Shown here one piece after another: positions 14,998-22,188 of a DNA stretch of 39,372 nucleotides. The stretch's first letter is position 1; every line of letters begins with the position of its first letter. Made by a program: the position numbers and the translations under genes. Location: positions 1 to 39,372 of the forward strand of contig CAZLVL010000020.1 of assembly GCA_964563155.1 (NCBI GenBank). Direction: 5' to 3'. Under the pieces are notes generated by a model, which searched no databases, had not been told where the DNA came from, and worked only from the letters and a program-made list of their open reading frames with translations. This stretch comes from DUPQ01 sp964563155. GTDB taxonomy: Bacteria; Bacillota; Clostridia; DUPQ01.

Positions 14998-15111
14998 GAT
15001 AAACTAGTATGTATAAACAAGGGGTATGTTATATAATTTGTATTAATTATGTTGAAAGTGTTAGGGAAATGTGAAAATTTAGCCAGTTCAAGCAAGTCTT
15101 GTAAAATATTG

Positions 15112-15141
15112 TTGAAATAGACTTATGATTAAGGTTATAAT
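15112..15141 (+). promoter_or_regulatory. Promoter of the gliding-type ABC operon
   Basis: TTGAAA (15112-15117) and TATAAT (15136-15141) are 18 bases apart, about 50 bases before the first start codon. Confidence 0.65.
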
Positions 15142-15191
15142 TAAAAAGCTGTAATTTAAGTTTAAAGCGTGTTAATGAGGAGGTCGGCTAA

Positions 15192-16151
15192 GTGATAGAA
15201 ATTAAGAATCTTGTCAAGCATTATGGGCAAGTTGTTGCTGTCGATAACATAAACTTTAAAGTAAACGAAGGAGAGATATTAGGTTTTTTAGGTCCTAACG
15301 GAGCTGGAAAAACTACTACCATGAACATTATAACTGGATATCTTCCCTCTACTAGTGGAACGGTTGAGGTTGATGGTTATGACATTACTACTCACCCAGA
15401 AGAGGTTAAAAAAAGAATTGGCTATTTGCCAGAACAACCTCCCCTATATAGGGACATGACCGTAATGGAATATCTAAACTTTGTTTCTGATCTTAAGAAG
15501 GTACCGAAAAACAAAAAGAAAAATGAATTGTCAGACATTATTGAGCTTGTAGGCTTACCTGACCACAGAAAGAGATTGATTGATAACCTATCTAAGGGCT
15601 ATCGTCAAAGGGTTGGTTTAGCACAGGCTTTAATTGGCAATCCAAAGGTACTTATCTTGGACGAACCTACTGTAGGTTTGGACCCAAAACAGATCGTAGA
15701 GATAAGAAGAGTTATAAAGGGGTTGGCTACTAGCAGGACTATTATTTTAAGTACCCATATTCTACCAGAGGTTAGTATGATTTGTGAAAGAGTGGTTATT
15801 ATAAATAAGGGACGTATTGCAGCAGAGGATACCCCAGACAGATTATCTAGCTCAGTATCAACCATGTCTAAGTTGAATTTAACAATTAAAGGTGACAAAG
15901 ACACAGTTATGAAAACTATCGGAGATATGCCTAATGTAAAATACATATCCATGACGTCTAGGTCTGAAGATGATATCTTTAAATATGTTTTAGAAACTAA
16001 AAAAGATAAGGATATTAGAGAAGAACTATTTTACAAGTTGGCTGAAAACAAGATGCCAGTTTTGGAGTTAAGACCCTCTTCTGCAACCTTGGAAGATATT
16101 TTTATAAATGTGGTTAGTGATACTGGTATTAAAGAAAGGGAGGATCTGTAA
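15192..16151 (+). CDS. ABC transporter ATP-binding protein, GldA-like
   Basis: ATPase subunit of an ABC-2 type system. The 319-aa protein has Walker A GPNGAGKTT (residues 34-42), the signature LSKGYRQRVGLAQAL near residue 134, Walker B VLILDEPTVGLDP just after, and a C-terminal extension of about 90 residues typical of the NatA/GldA group. The start is GTG at 15192, placed by GAGGAGGT at 15177-15184. It is the first gene of an operon of six. The permease gene begins directly after its stop codon. Confidence 0.93.
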   Translation: MIEIKNLVKHYGQVVAVDNINFKVNEGEILGFLGPNGAGKTTTMNIITGYLPSTSGTVEVDGYDITTHPEEVKKRIGYLPEQPPLYRDMTVMEYLNFVSDLKKVPKNKKKNELSDIIELVGLPDHRKRLIDNLSKGYRQRVGLAQALIGNPKVLILDEPTVGLDPKQIVEIRRVIKGLATSRTIILSTHILPEVSMICERVVIINKGRIAAEDTPDRLSSSVSTMSKLNLTIKGDKDTVMKTIGDMPNVKYISMTSRSEDDIFKYVLETKKDKDIREELFYKLAENKMPVLELRPSSATLEDIFINVVSDTGIKEREDL

Positions 16152-16856
16152 ATGTTTGCAGTTGCTAGAAAAGAAATAGCGGGATATTTTAAATCCCCCA
16201 TAGCCTATGTATTAATAGGTGTTTTTACTTTAATTATTTCTTTATATTTTCATCCAGCTTTAAAAGCGGGATATGGAGATTTTGTGAATATTTTGGATAG
16301 TGTTGGTTTTTTCCTAATATTCATTATTCCTATCTTAACAATGCGTATTTTAGCAGAGGATAAGAAAAGTGGAACAGAGGTGCTCTTGTTAACATCTCCT
16401 ACTTCCTTACCTCGTATAGTTATTGGTAAATTTCTAGCTACCTTCACAGTGTTTTTATCTATTGTGGGAATATCCTTTATATATCCCTTAGTGATAGTAG
16501 TTTTTGAAGGTGCTATAACAACACAACTGGTTGGTGCCTACTTAGGCTTTATACTCTTAGGTGCAGTCTTTTGTGCCATAGGAGTCTTTACTTCTTCTTT
16601 GACAGAAAACCAAATAATTGCTGCCATAATTTCTCTAATTATGATGTTTAGCCTTTGGATGGCTGATCAATTTGCAGCAAAATTGGGTGGACCTTTTGGA
16701 CTTGTCATGGAGTGGATTTCAGTGCTAACCAGATATAAGGTATTTACTCAAGGTTTGTTGACCCTAGATAATATTGTCTTTTTCCTCTCATCTACAGCAT
16801 TAATGCTTTATTTAACCATTAGAGTGATTGAAAGACGTCGTTGGATTCAGGGGTGA
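16152..16856 (+). CDS. ABC-2 permease, GldF-like
   Basis: Membrane subunit partner of the preceding ATPase. The 234-aa protein has six predicted helices, starting with KSPIAYVLIGVFTLIISLYF after an N-terminal cytoplasmic ARKEIAGYF motif that is common in ABC-2 permeases. The MRILAEDKKSGTEVLLLTSP segment after helix 2 is the hallmark of the GldF/NosY-like group. The ribosome binding site (GGGAGG) lies in the end of the ATPase gene, so the two are tightly coupled. GldF in Bacteroidetes is linked to gliding, but in Firmicutes the substrate of such systems is unknown. Confidence 0.9.
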   Translation: MFAVARKEIAGYFKSPIAYVLIGVFTLIISLYFHPALKAGYGDFVNILDSVGFFLIFIIPILTMRILAEDKKSGTEVLLLTSPTSLPRIVIGKFLATFTVFLSIVGISFIYPLVIVVFEGAITTQLVGAYLGFILLGAVFCAIGVFTSSLTENQIIAAIISLIMMFSLWMADQFAAKLGGPFGLVMEWISVLTRYKVFTQGLLTLDNIVFFLSSTALMLYLTIRVIERRRWIQG

Positions 16857-16860
16857 TAGT

Positions 16861-18315
16861 ATGAAAAAAGATAATTTTATTAGAAGAACATTTGCAAGTA
16901 AAAGTTTTAGATATGGAACATCGTCCTTTATCATTATTGCTGTAGTCTTAATAATGTTTGTAATAATTAATACAACCATTCCAAGACTAAGAATTCAATG
17001 GGACCTTACACCAGAAGGTTTGTATACTCTTAGTAATACTTCTAAGGATATTTTAGGCAGCATTGATGATGAGATTGAGATTATTGGTCTTTTAGATGAC
17101 ACCAAGGTCAGCTCAGCTTCAGCTTTTTATAATGTCATCAAGCTTTTGGAAGATTATGAGAACTACAAGAATATAAGTGTTAGATACATTGATCCTGATA
17201 CTAATGTAGGCTTTATGGCTGAATTAGACCCTACAGGAGCTATGGGCTTAAATCTTCAAAACTTTGTGGTTAGAAACACTAGGACGCAAAACATGAAGGT
17301 TGTTAAATATTATGATATGTTTAGCACCTATGTTCACGGAGATACATCCTTTGAAATTACCAATACCGGCTCAAAAATTGAAAATGCCTTTACTAGTGCC
17401 ATTAGTTATGTATCTAGAGAGAGTTTTACAACAGTATACTTTATTCTAGGCCATAATGAGTACTCCTACTTTGATGGCTATATTAAGGCCAGAGACATTA
17501 TGGAATTAAATGGTTATACAGTTAAAAGCTTTGATTTAAGAAAAGAATTAGCTGTACCAGAAGATGCAGACATCTTACTTATGATAAATCCTACCATTGA
17601 TTATTTAGATGATGAGATTAAGGCCTTAGAGACCTTTATGAAAAATGGAGGAAGTCTCTTAGTTAACATTGGGTCCTCAGGAACCGCTGAAGAATTTAAA
17701 AATATTCAAAAGTTTTTAGACTTTTACAATGTTCAATATAACTATGATCGTATAAAAGAGTATGATTCAAATGCCTATGCTGCTAGTAATCAATACCATA
17801 TATTCCCTAAGGTTCTTGGTGCTAAGTCAACCTTGAATACCTATAGAAATATTACCTATTTATTGACACCTAATTCAAGAAGTATAAGGCTTTTGAACAA
17901 GTCAAAATCTTTCTTAGAGGTTGAACCTATTTTAAGAACCACAGCGATGGCCAAGCAGGAAGCGACCATATCTCACTATGATTCAGATTCAGGCATGTCT
18001 TATGTGGGAGCAGAGGTTATAAATCTAGCTACACAAGCCAGACTTGTAGTACTAGGTTCTTCTGATTTTATTAAAGATTCCTTTTTAATGAACAACAAGG
18101 CCTATGAAGCTGATGCCAATAGATTTTTTATAGGTATAGTAAACTGGTTAGAAGGAGATTATAACCAAACAACAATTGAAGAAAAAAGTTACTTTATTAA
18201 TATTATTTCAATTACCGCATCCCAAGTTGCAACTGTATCAACCCTGCTATACATCTTACCAGGCTTGATTCTACTGGTTGGCGGAATTGTCTATCTCAAG
18301 AGGAGGCACTTATAA
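16861..18315 (+). CDS. GldG-like ABC-associated extracytoplasmic protein
   Basis: The 484-aa protein has one N-terminal membrane helix (about residues 16-37, SSFIIIAVVLIMFVIINTTI), a large outer domain of the GldG type (WDLTPEGLYTLSNTSKDIL, then FILGHNEYSYFDGY and LLMINPTIDYLDDEIKALETFMKNGGSLLV), and one C-terminal membrane helix followed by KRRHL. GldG-type domains resemble the GATase/IFT52 fold and are thought to work with the GldA/GldF pair. An in-frame ATG at 16828 would overlap the permease gene; AGGGGTGAT before 16861 favours the later start. Confidence 0.88.
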   Translation: MKKDNFIRRTFASKSFRYGTSSFIIIAVVLIMFVIINTTIPRLRIQWDLTPEGLYTLSNTSKDILGSIDDEIEIIGLLDDTKVSSASAFYNVIKLLEDYENYKNISVRYIDPDTNVGFMAELDPTGAMGLNLQNFVVRNTRTQNMKVVKYYDMFSTYVHGDTSFEITNTGSKIENAFTSAISYVSRESFTTVYFILGHNEYSYFDGYIKARDIMELNGYTVKSFDLRKELAVPEDADILLMINPTIDYLDDEIKALETFMKNGGSLLVNIGSSGTAEEFKNIQKFLDFYNVQYNYDRIKEYDSNAYAASNQYHIFPKVLGAKSTLNTYRNITYLLTPNSRSIRLLNKSKSFLEVEPILRTTAMAKQEATISHYDSDSGMSYVGAEVINLATQARLVVLGSSDFIKDSFLMNNKAYEADANRFFIGIVNWLEGDYNQTTIEEKSYFINIISITASQVATVSTLLYILPGLILLVGGIVYLKRRHL

Positions 18316-18317
18316 GT

Positions 18318-20018
18318 ATGAAAATAAAAAGAAACTTGATTATTATAGCCATAGCACTAGTTCTTGTAGTTGTAGGCTACTTCATAATCAACGACATTAT
18401 AGAAAAGAACAGGCCAATTAACCCTGCAATAACAGAATTAATAACACCCCCTAATACCTTTTCTGCTGACATTGTTAGATATGCATTTTCCATATCTGGT
18501 GAAGAAACAGTAGTTGAGTTAATGGAGGTTACCCTTAAAGATGATGAGGGAAAAGAATATACTGAAATGCAGTTTCGTTTGGTAAATGAACCAGAAAAAG
18601 AATTAAATACCAACATTGATACAGCCCTAGTTCAAGCAGCCGCATTACTTTGTGCTGATGTAATTGAAGAAAATCCCAAAGACATTGGCAAATACGGCAT
18701 TAGCAACAATTCATACTTTGAAGTGACCCTTAAAAACGGTACTACATACAAGGTGCTTTTTGGAGATATTATACCTGCTTCATATAACATTTATGTTATG
18801 AGAGAAGGGGTAGATAAAATCTATACCATTACAGATACTTCCTTTGCTATGTTGACCATTTATCGTGAATATCTTTTAAGTGAAGTTGTTTTCCCTGGAT
18901 CTTTGAAAAACATTTCTTCTTTTACAGTCTACAAAAAAGGTATTTTAGAATATTCAGTAGAACCAGATCCCCATATTGCTTGGAGATTGGTCCAACCTTT
19001 AAATTCTAAAACCTATGAGCAAACTGTTGAAGACATGATTAAAGATACCTATGCCATAAAGATTGAAGACTATGTAAATGTCTTACCAAAAGAAGAAGAC
19101 TACAGAAGTTATGGATTATTAAATCCAGAATACTCCATAAGAGTTGAAGCTGATGGAAAAAAGACCACCTTACATGTGGGTAGACAATCCATTGAAGACA
19201 AGAGCTACTATGCCAAGTTTGACAACGCAGATGAAGTATTTTTTGTTTCTGAAAAGTACTTAGGTTGGATAGATACTGAACTATTTGAAGTTCTTTATCC
19301 CATACCCTATGAGCCACAAGCTAAGAATGTAAGTGCTATTAAGTATGTTTTTGAAAATGGGGATATCTATGATCTGAAGATATCTGAAAAAGACTATCTT
19401 TTGGAAGATAGACCTGTTAAGAGTTTTGAATATATCTTAAACGACCAAATATTAGATATCCAATATGGTTCAGATATATATCTATTTACCTTCTATTCCA
19501 CAATTATTACTGATATAGATAATGAATGGGAAGGGCCCAAAGAAAATGAAGTTCCTTATGTAAACTTAGAATTAACATATAGTTCAGGCAACAAGGAAAA
19601 TATTGCCTACTACAAAAAAAATGATGACTCTATGTATTATGTAAGATACAATCCTGATTTGGATATTATGGAACAATACACTGGTACACTTGTAGACTCA
19701 GGTCCTATTACACTATCATTAAACAAGTTTTTATCTCAATATTCTGATTTTCTTTATGTAACCTGTATTGATGGAGAAGAACATGATTTTGGTGAATGGG
19801 TGGTTGTATTAGAACCTACAGAAACTGAAAGAGGCAGAAAAGAAGCTACTTGTGTAAAATGTGGTCATGTAATTGGCTCACCAATTCCAGTAATTAAGCA
19901 CACTGATCCTGGTAGTTATACTCCATCATATTGGTGGATAGCTGTAGTGGTAGTGCTTTTAGCTGGGGGAGGATTAGCCTATTACTTGGTTAAAAGAAAG
20001 AAAGAAAGTAAAGAGTAA
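18318..20018 (+). CDS. DUF4340 protein with a cysteine-containing C-terminal tail
   Basis: The 566-aa protein follows the GldG gene by 2 bases, as DUF4340 genes usually do. It has an N-terminal membrane helix (residues 7-26), a long outer region with repeated DUF4340-like beta units (YGLLNPEYSIRVEADGKKTTLHVGRQ, DEVFFVSEKYLGWI), and a second helix near residues 540-558 followed by KRKKESKE. Just before that helix, residues 483-526 form an extra module, EEHDFGEW...CVKCGH...SPIPVI, like the short HxFGxW/CxxCG modules of clostridial surface proteins. The cysteines (483, 512, 515) could bind metal. No LPXTG motif is visible. Confidence 0.85.
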   Translation: MKIKRNLIIIAIALVLVVVGYFIINDIIEKNRPINPAITELITPPNTFSADIVRYAFSISGEETVVELMEVTLKDDEGKEYTEMQFRLVNEPEKELNTNIDTALVQAAALLCADVIEENPKDIGKYGISNNSYFEVTLKNGTTYKVLFGDIIPASYNIYVMREGVDKIYTITDTSFAMLTIYREYLLSEVVFPGSLKNISSFTVYKKGILEYSVEPDPHIAWRLVQPLNSKTYEQTVEDMIKDTYAIKIEDYVNVLPKEEDYRSYGLLNPEYSIRVEADGKKTTLHVGRQSIEDKSYYAKFDNADEVFFVSEKYLGWIDTELFEVLYPIPYEPQAKNVSAIKYVFENGDIYDLKISEKDYLLEDRPVKSFEYILNDQILDIQYGSDIYLFTFYSTIITDIDNEWEGPKENEVPYVNLELTYSSGNKENIAYYKKNDDSMYYVRYNPDLDIMEQYTGTLVDSGPITLSLNKFLSQYSDFLYVTCIDGEEHDFGEWVVVLEPTETERGRKEATCVKCGHVIGSPIPVIKHTDPGSYTPSYWWIAVVVVLLAGGGLAYYLVKRKKESKE

Positions 20019-20055
20019 AAAAAGAGTAAGAGCAAAGATAAGATAAAGACCTAAA

Positions 20056-20586
20056 ATGAAAGCATTTATTAAACAAGCCTTAAAAGTTTTAGCTGCATAT
20101 ACAGTAGCTGCAGGAGTATTTACCTTTTTCGTAATAGCTCCAGTATCTATGAACAACAACCAAACTCTTTGGTTGTTGTTGTATTCTTTTGTAATGTTTA
20201 TATTTATGGCCTTTATTGTGTCTAGAACCATTCTATCCATAGGAAAGTATGAAAGATATGATAAGGATACAAAGACTTTTTCTTCTAAAGGCTTCTTTTA
20301 TGGCCTAGCTGCCATGTTACCCTATATGCTTTTAGGCCTAATTCACCTTATCATTTATCACGATACATATGATTTAGGTCTTAGAATCTTTCACTATGCT
20401 TTTAGATGTGCCCTAGGCCCCATGTATTTTATCATTAATACCTTGGACTACACTTGGTATGGCTTTACACTGGCCTACCTAATGGTTCCTGTGATTAGCT
20501 TGATTTGGTACTTTGTTGGATTAAAGGGTTTAGACAAAATTGAATTGAGAAAAAAAATTAAGGATGACGAAGAGTTTTTGAAATGA
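20056..20586 (+). CDS. Uncharacterised four-helix membrane protein of the ABC operon
   Basis: I do not recognise this 176-aa protein. It shows an N-terminal helix (KVLAAYTVAAGVFTFFVIAP), a second (TLWLLLYSFVMFIFMAFIV), a third around GFFYGLAAMLPYMLLGLIHLII, and a fourth near the end (FTLAYLMVPVISLIWYFVGL). A charged tail (KIELRKKIKDDEEFLK) lies probably in the cytoplasm. A 37-base gap with only a weak ribosome binding site separates it from the DUF4340 gene. Its stop overlaps the next start (ATGA), so the two are translated together. It probably belongs to the ABC system as an accessory subunit; this is inference from position. Confidence 0.75.
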   Translation: MKAFIKQALKVLAAYTVAAGVFTFFVIAPVSMNNNQTLWLLLYSFVMFIFMAFIVSRTILSIGKYERYDKDTKTFSSKGFFYGLAAMLPYMLLGLIHLIIYHDTYDLGLRIFHYAFRCALGPMYFIINTLDYTWYGFTLAYLMVPVISLIWYFVGLKGLDKIELRKKIKDDEEFLK

Positions 20587-21383
20587 ACGAGAAAATATTT
20601 GAACAGTATAATGAGTTTATACAAAAAGAATTTGAGAAAAATGTGGATTATATTAGGACAAAAGAAGACTATGAAGCCACTATAAACAAGGGAAGGAGAG
20701 ACTTTGAAGAGTCTCTCTTTGAAGGTCACACCATAAAAGAAGCCCTAATTAAATCTATTGATAATTATGGTATAGATGACCTATTAGACCAAGCCTTGGT
20801 AATATGTGATATGTATCTACCGTATTCATTAATTGAATTAATGCATAAATTATTGGACTTTAAGGGGATTAGTCAAAAAATAGACCAAAAAGGTATGCCA
20901 GAGGCAGATAGGGCTACTTTAATAAATTCCTTTTTAGGTATGCATGAAAAAGAAGAAGTAATAGATTACTTAATAAATATTGTTGTAACTGAAGAGTCGG
21001 ATTTGTTAAAAGAAGAAGCAATAAATGTTCTTTTCAAAACAAATGGGCAAGTAGTTTATGACAAGATAAATGCTTTTTTTGAAGCCAATGGGATTAATGA
21101 CGATTTGTTAGGCCTTTTGGTTAAATTAGATAAAAGTTTTTTAAAGGATAAAGACCTCTTAATTTTACTAAAAGAAAGGTTTTTAACCACTGAGGACAAG
21201 GCTCTTTTAGCTGAGATTATGGCAGATTTAAATGATGGAAGAGCAGTCACTTTTTTAAGGGGATATTTGAATAAAAACAAGTTTAAACTATCTCAATCTG
21301 AAATAGTTGATATATGTTCAGCTATTAGCAGAATGGGTGGAAAAACTGATGACTTTATAAAGCCACAAAACTTTATGAATTAG
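20583..21383 (+). CDS. Uncharacterised all-helical soluble protein of the ABC operon
   Basis: A 266-aa acidic protein with no signal peptide and no membrane segment. Regularly spaced helical pairs (LINSFLGMHEKEEVIDYLINIV, LLKEEAINVLFKTNG, ALLAEIMADLNDGRAVTFLRGYL) resemble HEAT or TPR-like alpha-solenoids, which usually bind other proteins. The start overlaps the stop of the membrane protein gene in ATGA. It ends the operon. It could be the cytoplasmic adaptor of the ABC complex; this is inference, and no catalytic motif is visible. Confidence 0.75.
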   Translation: MNEKIFEQYNEFIQKEFEKNVDYIRTKEDYEATINKGRRDFEESLFEGHTIKEALIKSIDNYGIDDLLDQALVICDMYLPYSLIELMHKLLDFKGISQKIDQKGMPEADRATLINSFLGMHEKEEVIDYLINIVVTEESDLLKEEAINVLFKTNGQVVYDKINAFFEANGINDDLLGLLVKLDKSFLKDKDLLILLKERFLTTEDKALLAEIMADLNDGRAVTFLRGYLNKNKFKLSQSEIVDICSAISRMGGKTDDFIKPQNFMN

Positions 21384-21416
21384 AAAATTAAGAAAAAATT
21401 ACTAGCAAATTTAAAT

Positions 21417-21478
21417 ATCTTAGAGTAAAACTCTGAGATTTCTGGTCCCTGTCCTTTTATTGGCAGGGATGCCAATAA
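21417..21478 (+). promoter_or_regulatory. Three dyads before rex, two of them mutually exclusive
   Basis: ATCTTAGAGT pairs with ACTCTGAGAT (21417-21439). TCCCTG pairs with CAGGGA (21445-21469). TTATTGGC pairs perfectly with GCCAATAA (21457-21478). The last two share bases and cannot form together. None has a T run, so they are poor simple terminators. The last dyad ends 4 bases before the rex -35 box. Confidence 0.55.
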
Positions 21479-21482
21479 ATAA

Positions 21483-21511
21483 TTGACATGCCATCATTAT
21501 TTATATATAAT
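21483..21511 (+). promoter_or_regulatory. Consensus sigma-A promoter of rex
   Basis: TTGACA (21483-21488) and TATAAT (21506-21511) are 17 bases apart, a perfect match. Confidence 0.9.
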
Positions 21512-21543
21512 TTGTCGAGTGATAAAAGTAACAGAGGCACGAA

Positions 21544-22188
21544 ATGCAATCTAAAAAGAAGGTTTCCGAAGCAGTAATCCGCAGATTGCCTAAATATTTG
21601 CGGTATATAGGGGAGTTAAAAGAAAACAACATAACAAAGGTTTCTTCAGCTCAACTTGCAGAAAAAATGGAAATGACTGCATCTCAAATACGCCAAGATT
21701 TCTCATATTTTGGTGGATTTGGCCAGCAAGGCTATGGATACAATGTGGAAATTCTTTATGAGAGCTTTAAAAATATTCTTTTAGAAGAAAGCCCTTTTTC
21801 TGTTATAATTATCGGTGCTGGAAATTTGGGAACTGCACTTGCCAAATATAATAATTTCCATAAAAGAGGTTTTGATATCATAGGTATCTTTGATATTAAT
21901 CCAAAACTTATTGGCAAAATTATTAATGGTAAAGAGATTATGAACATTGACTTTTTGGAAGATTTTATAGAGAAAAATGAAACAGACATTGTTATTCTAT
22001 CCTTGCCCTCAAGTGAAACAAGAGATATAGCTATAAGGGTAGCAAATGCTGGAGTCAAAGGCCTTTTTAATTTCTCGCCAATGGATCTCAAATTACCCCA
22101 CGACATACCCATAGAAAACATTCATCTTAGCGACAGCCTTATGGTGCTGGGATATAAAATAAAGAATTATCAAGAGGAGAAAAAATGA
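21544..22188 (+). CDS. rex: Redox-sensing transcriptional repressor Rex
   Basis: Repressor that senses the NADH/NAD+ ratio and controls fermentative genes in Firmicutes. The 214-aa protein has an N-terminal winged helix (AVIRRLPKYLRYIGEL, then MTASQIRQDFSYFGGFGQQGYGY) and a Rossmann domain with VIIIGAGNLGTAL (residues about 80-92) and IIGIFDINP. The C-terminal helix swaps between subunits in the family. It has a consensus promoter, an AGAGGC ribosome binding site, and overlaps the next gene in ATGA. No clear Rex operator is visible at its own promoter. Confidence 0.96.
   Translation: MQSKKKVSEAVIRRLPKYLRYIGELKENNITKVSSAQLAEKMEMTASQIRQDFSYFGGFGQQGYGYNVEILYESFKNILLEESPFSVIIIGAGNLGTALAKYNNFHKRGFDIIGIFDINPKLIGKIINGKEIMNIDFLEDFIEKNETDIVILSLPSSETRDIAIRVANAGVKGLFNFSPMDLKLPHDIPIENIHLSDSLMVLGYKIKNYQEEKK

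Noticed and set aside
21512..21533. Rex operator at the rex promoter (TTGT...AACA)
   Set aside because: Only the outer four bases of each half fit the TTGTTAA-type consensus; the inner bases do not form a dyad.
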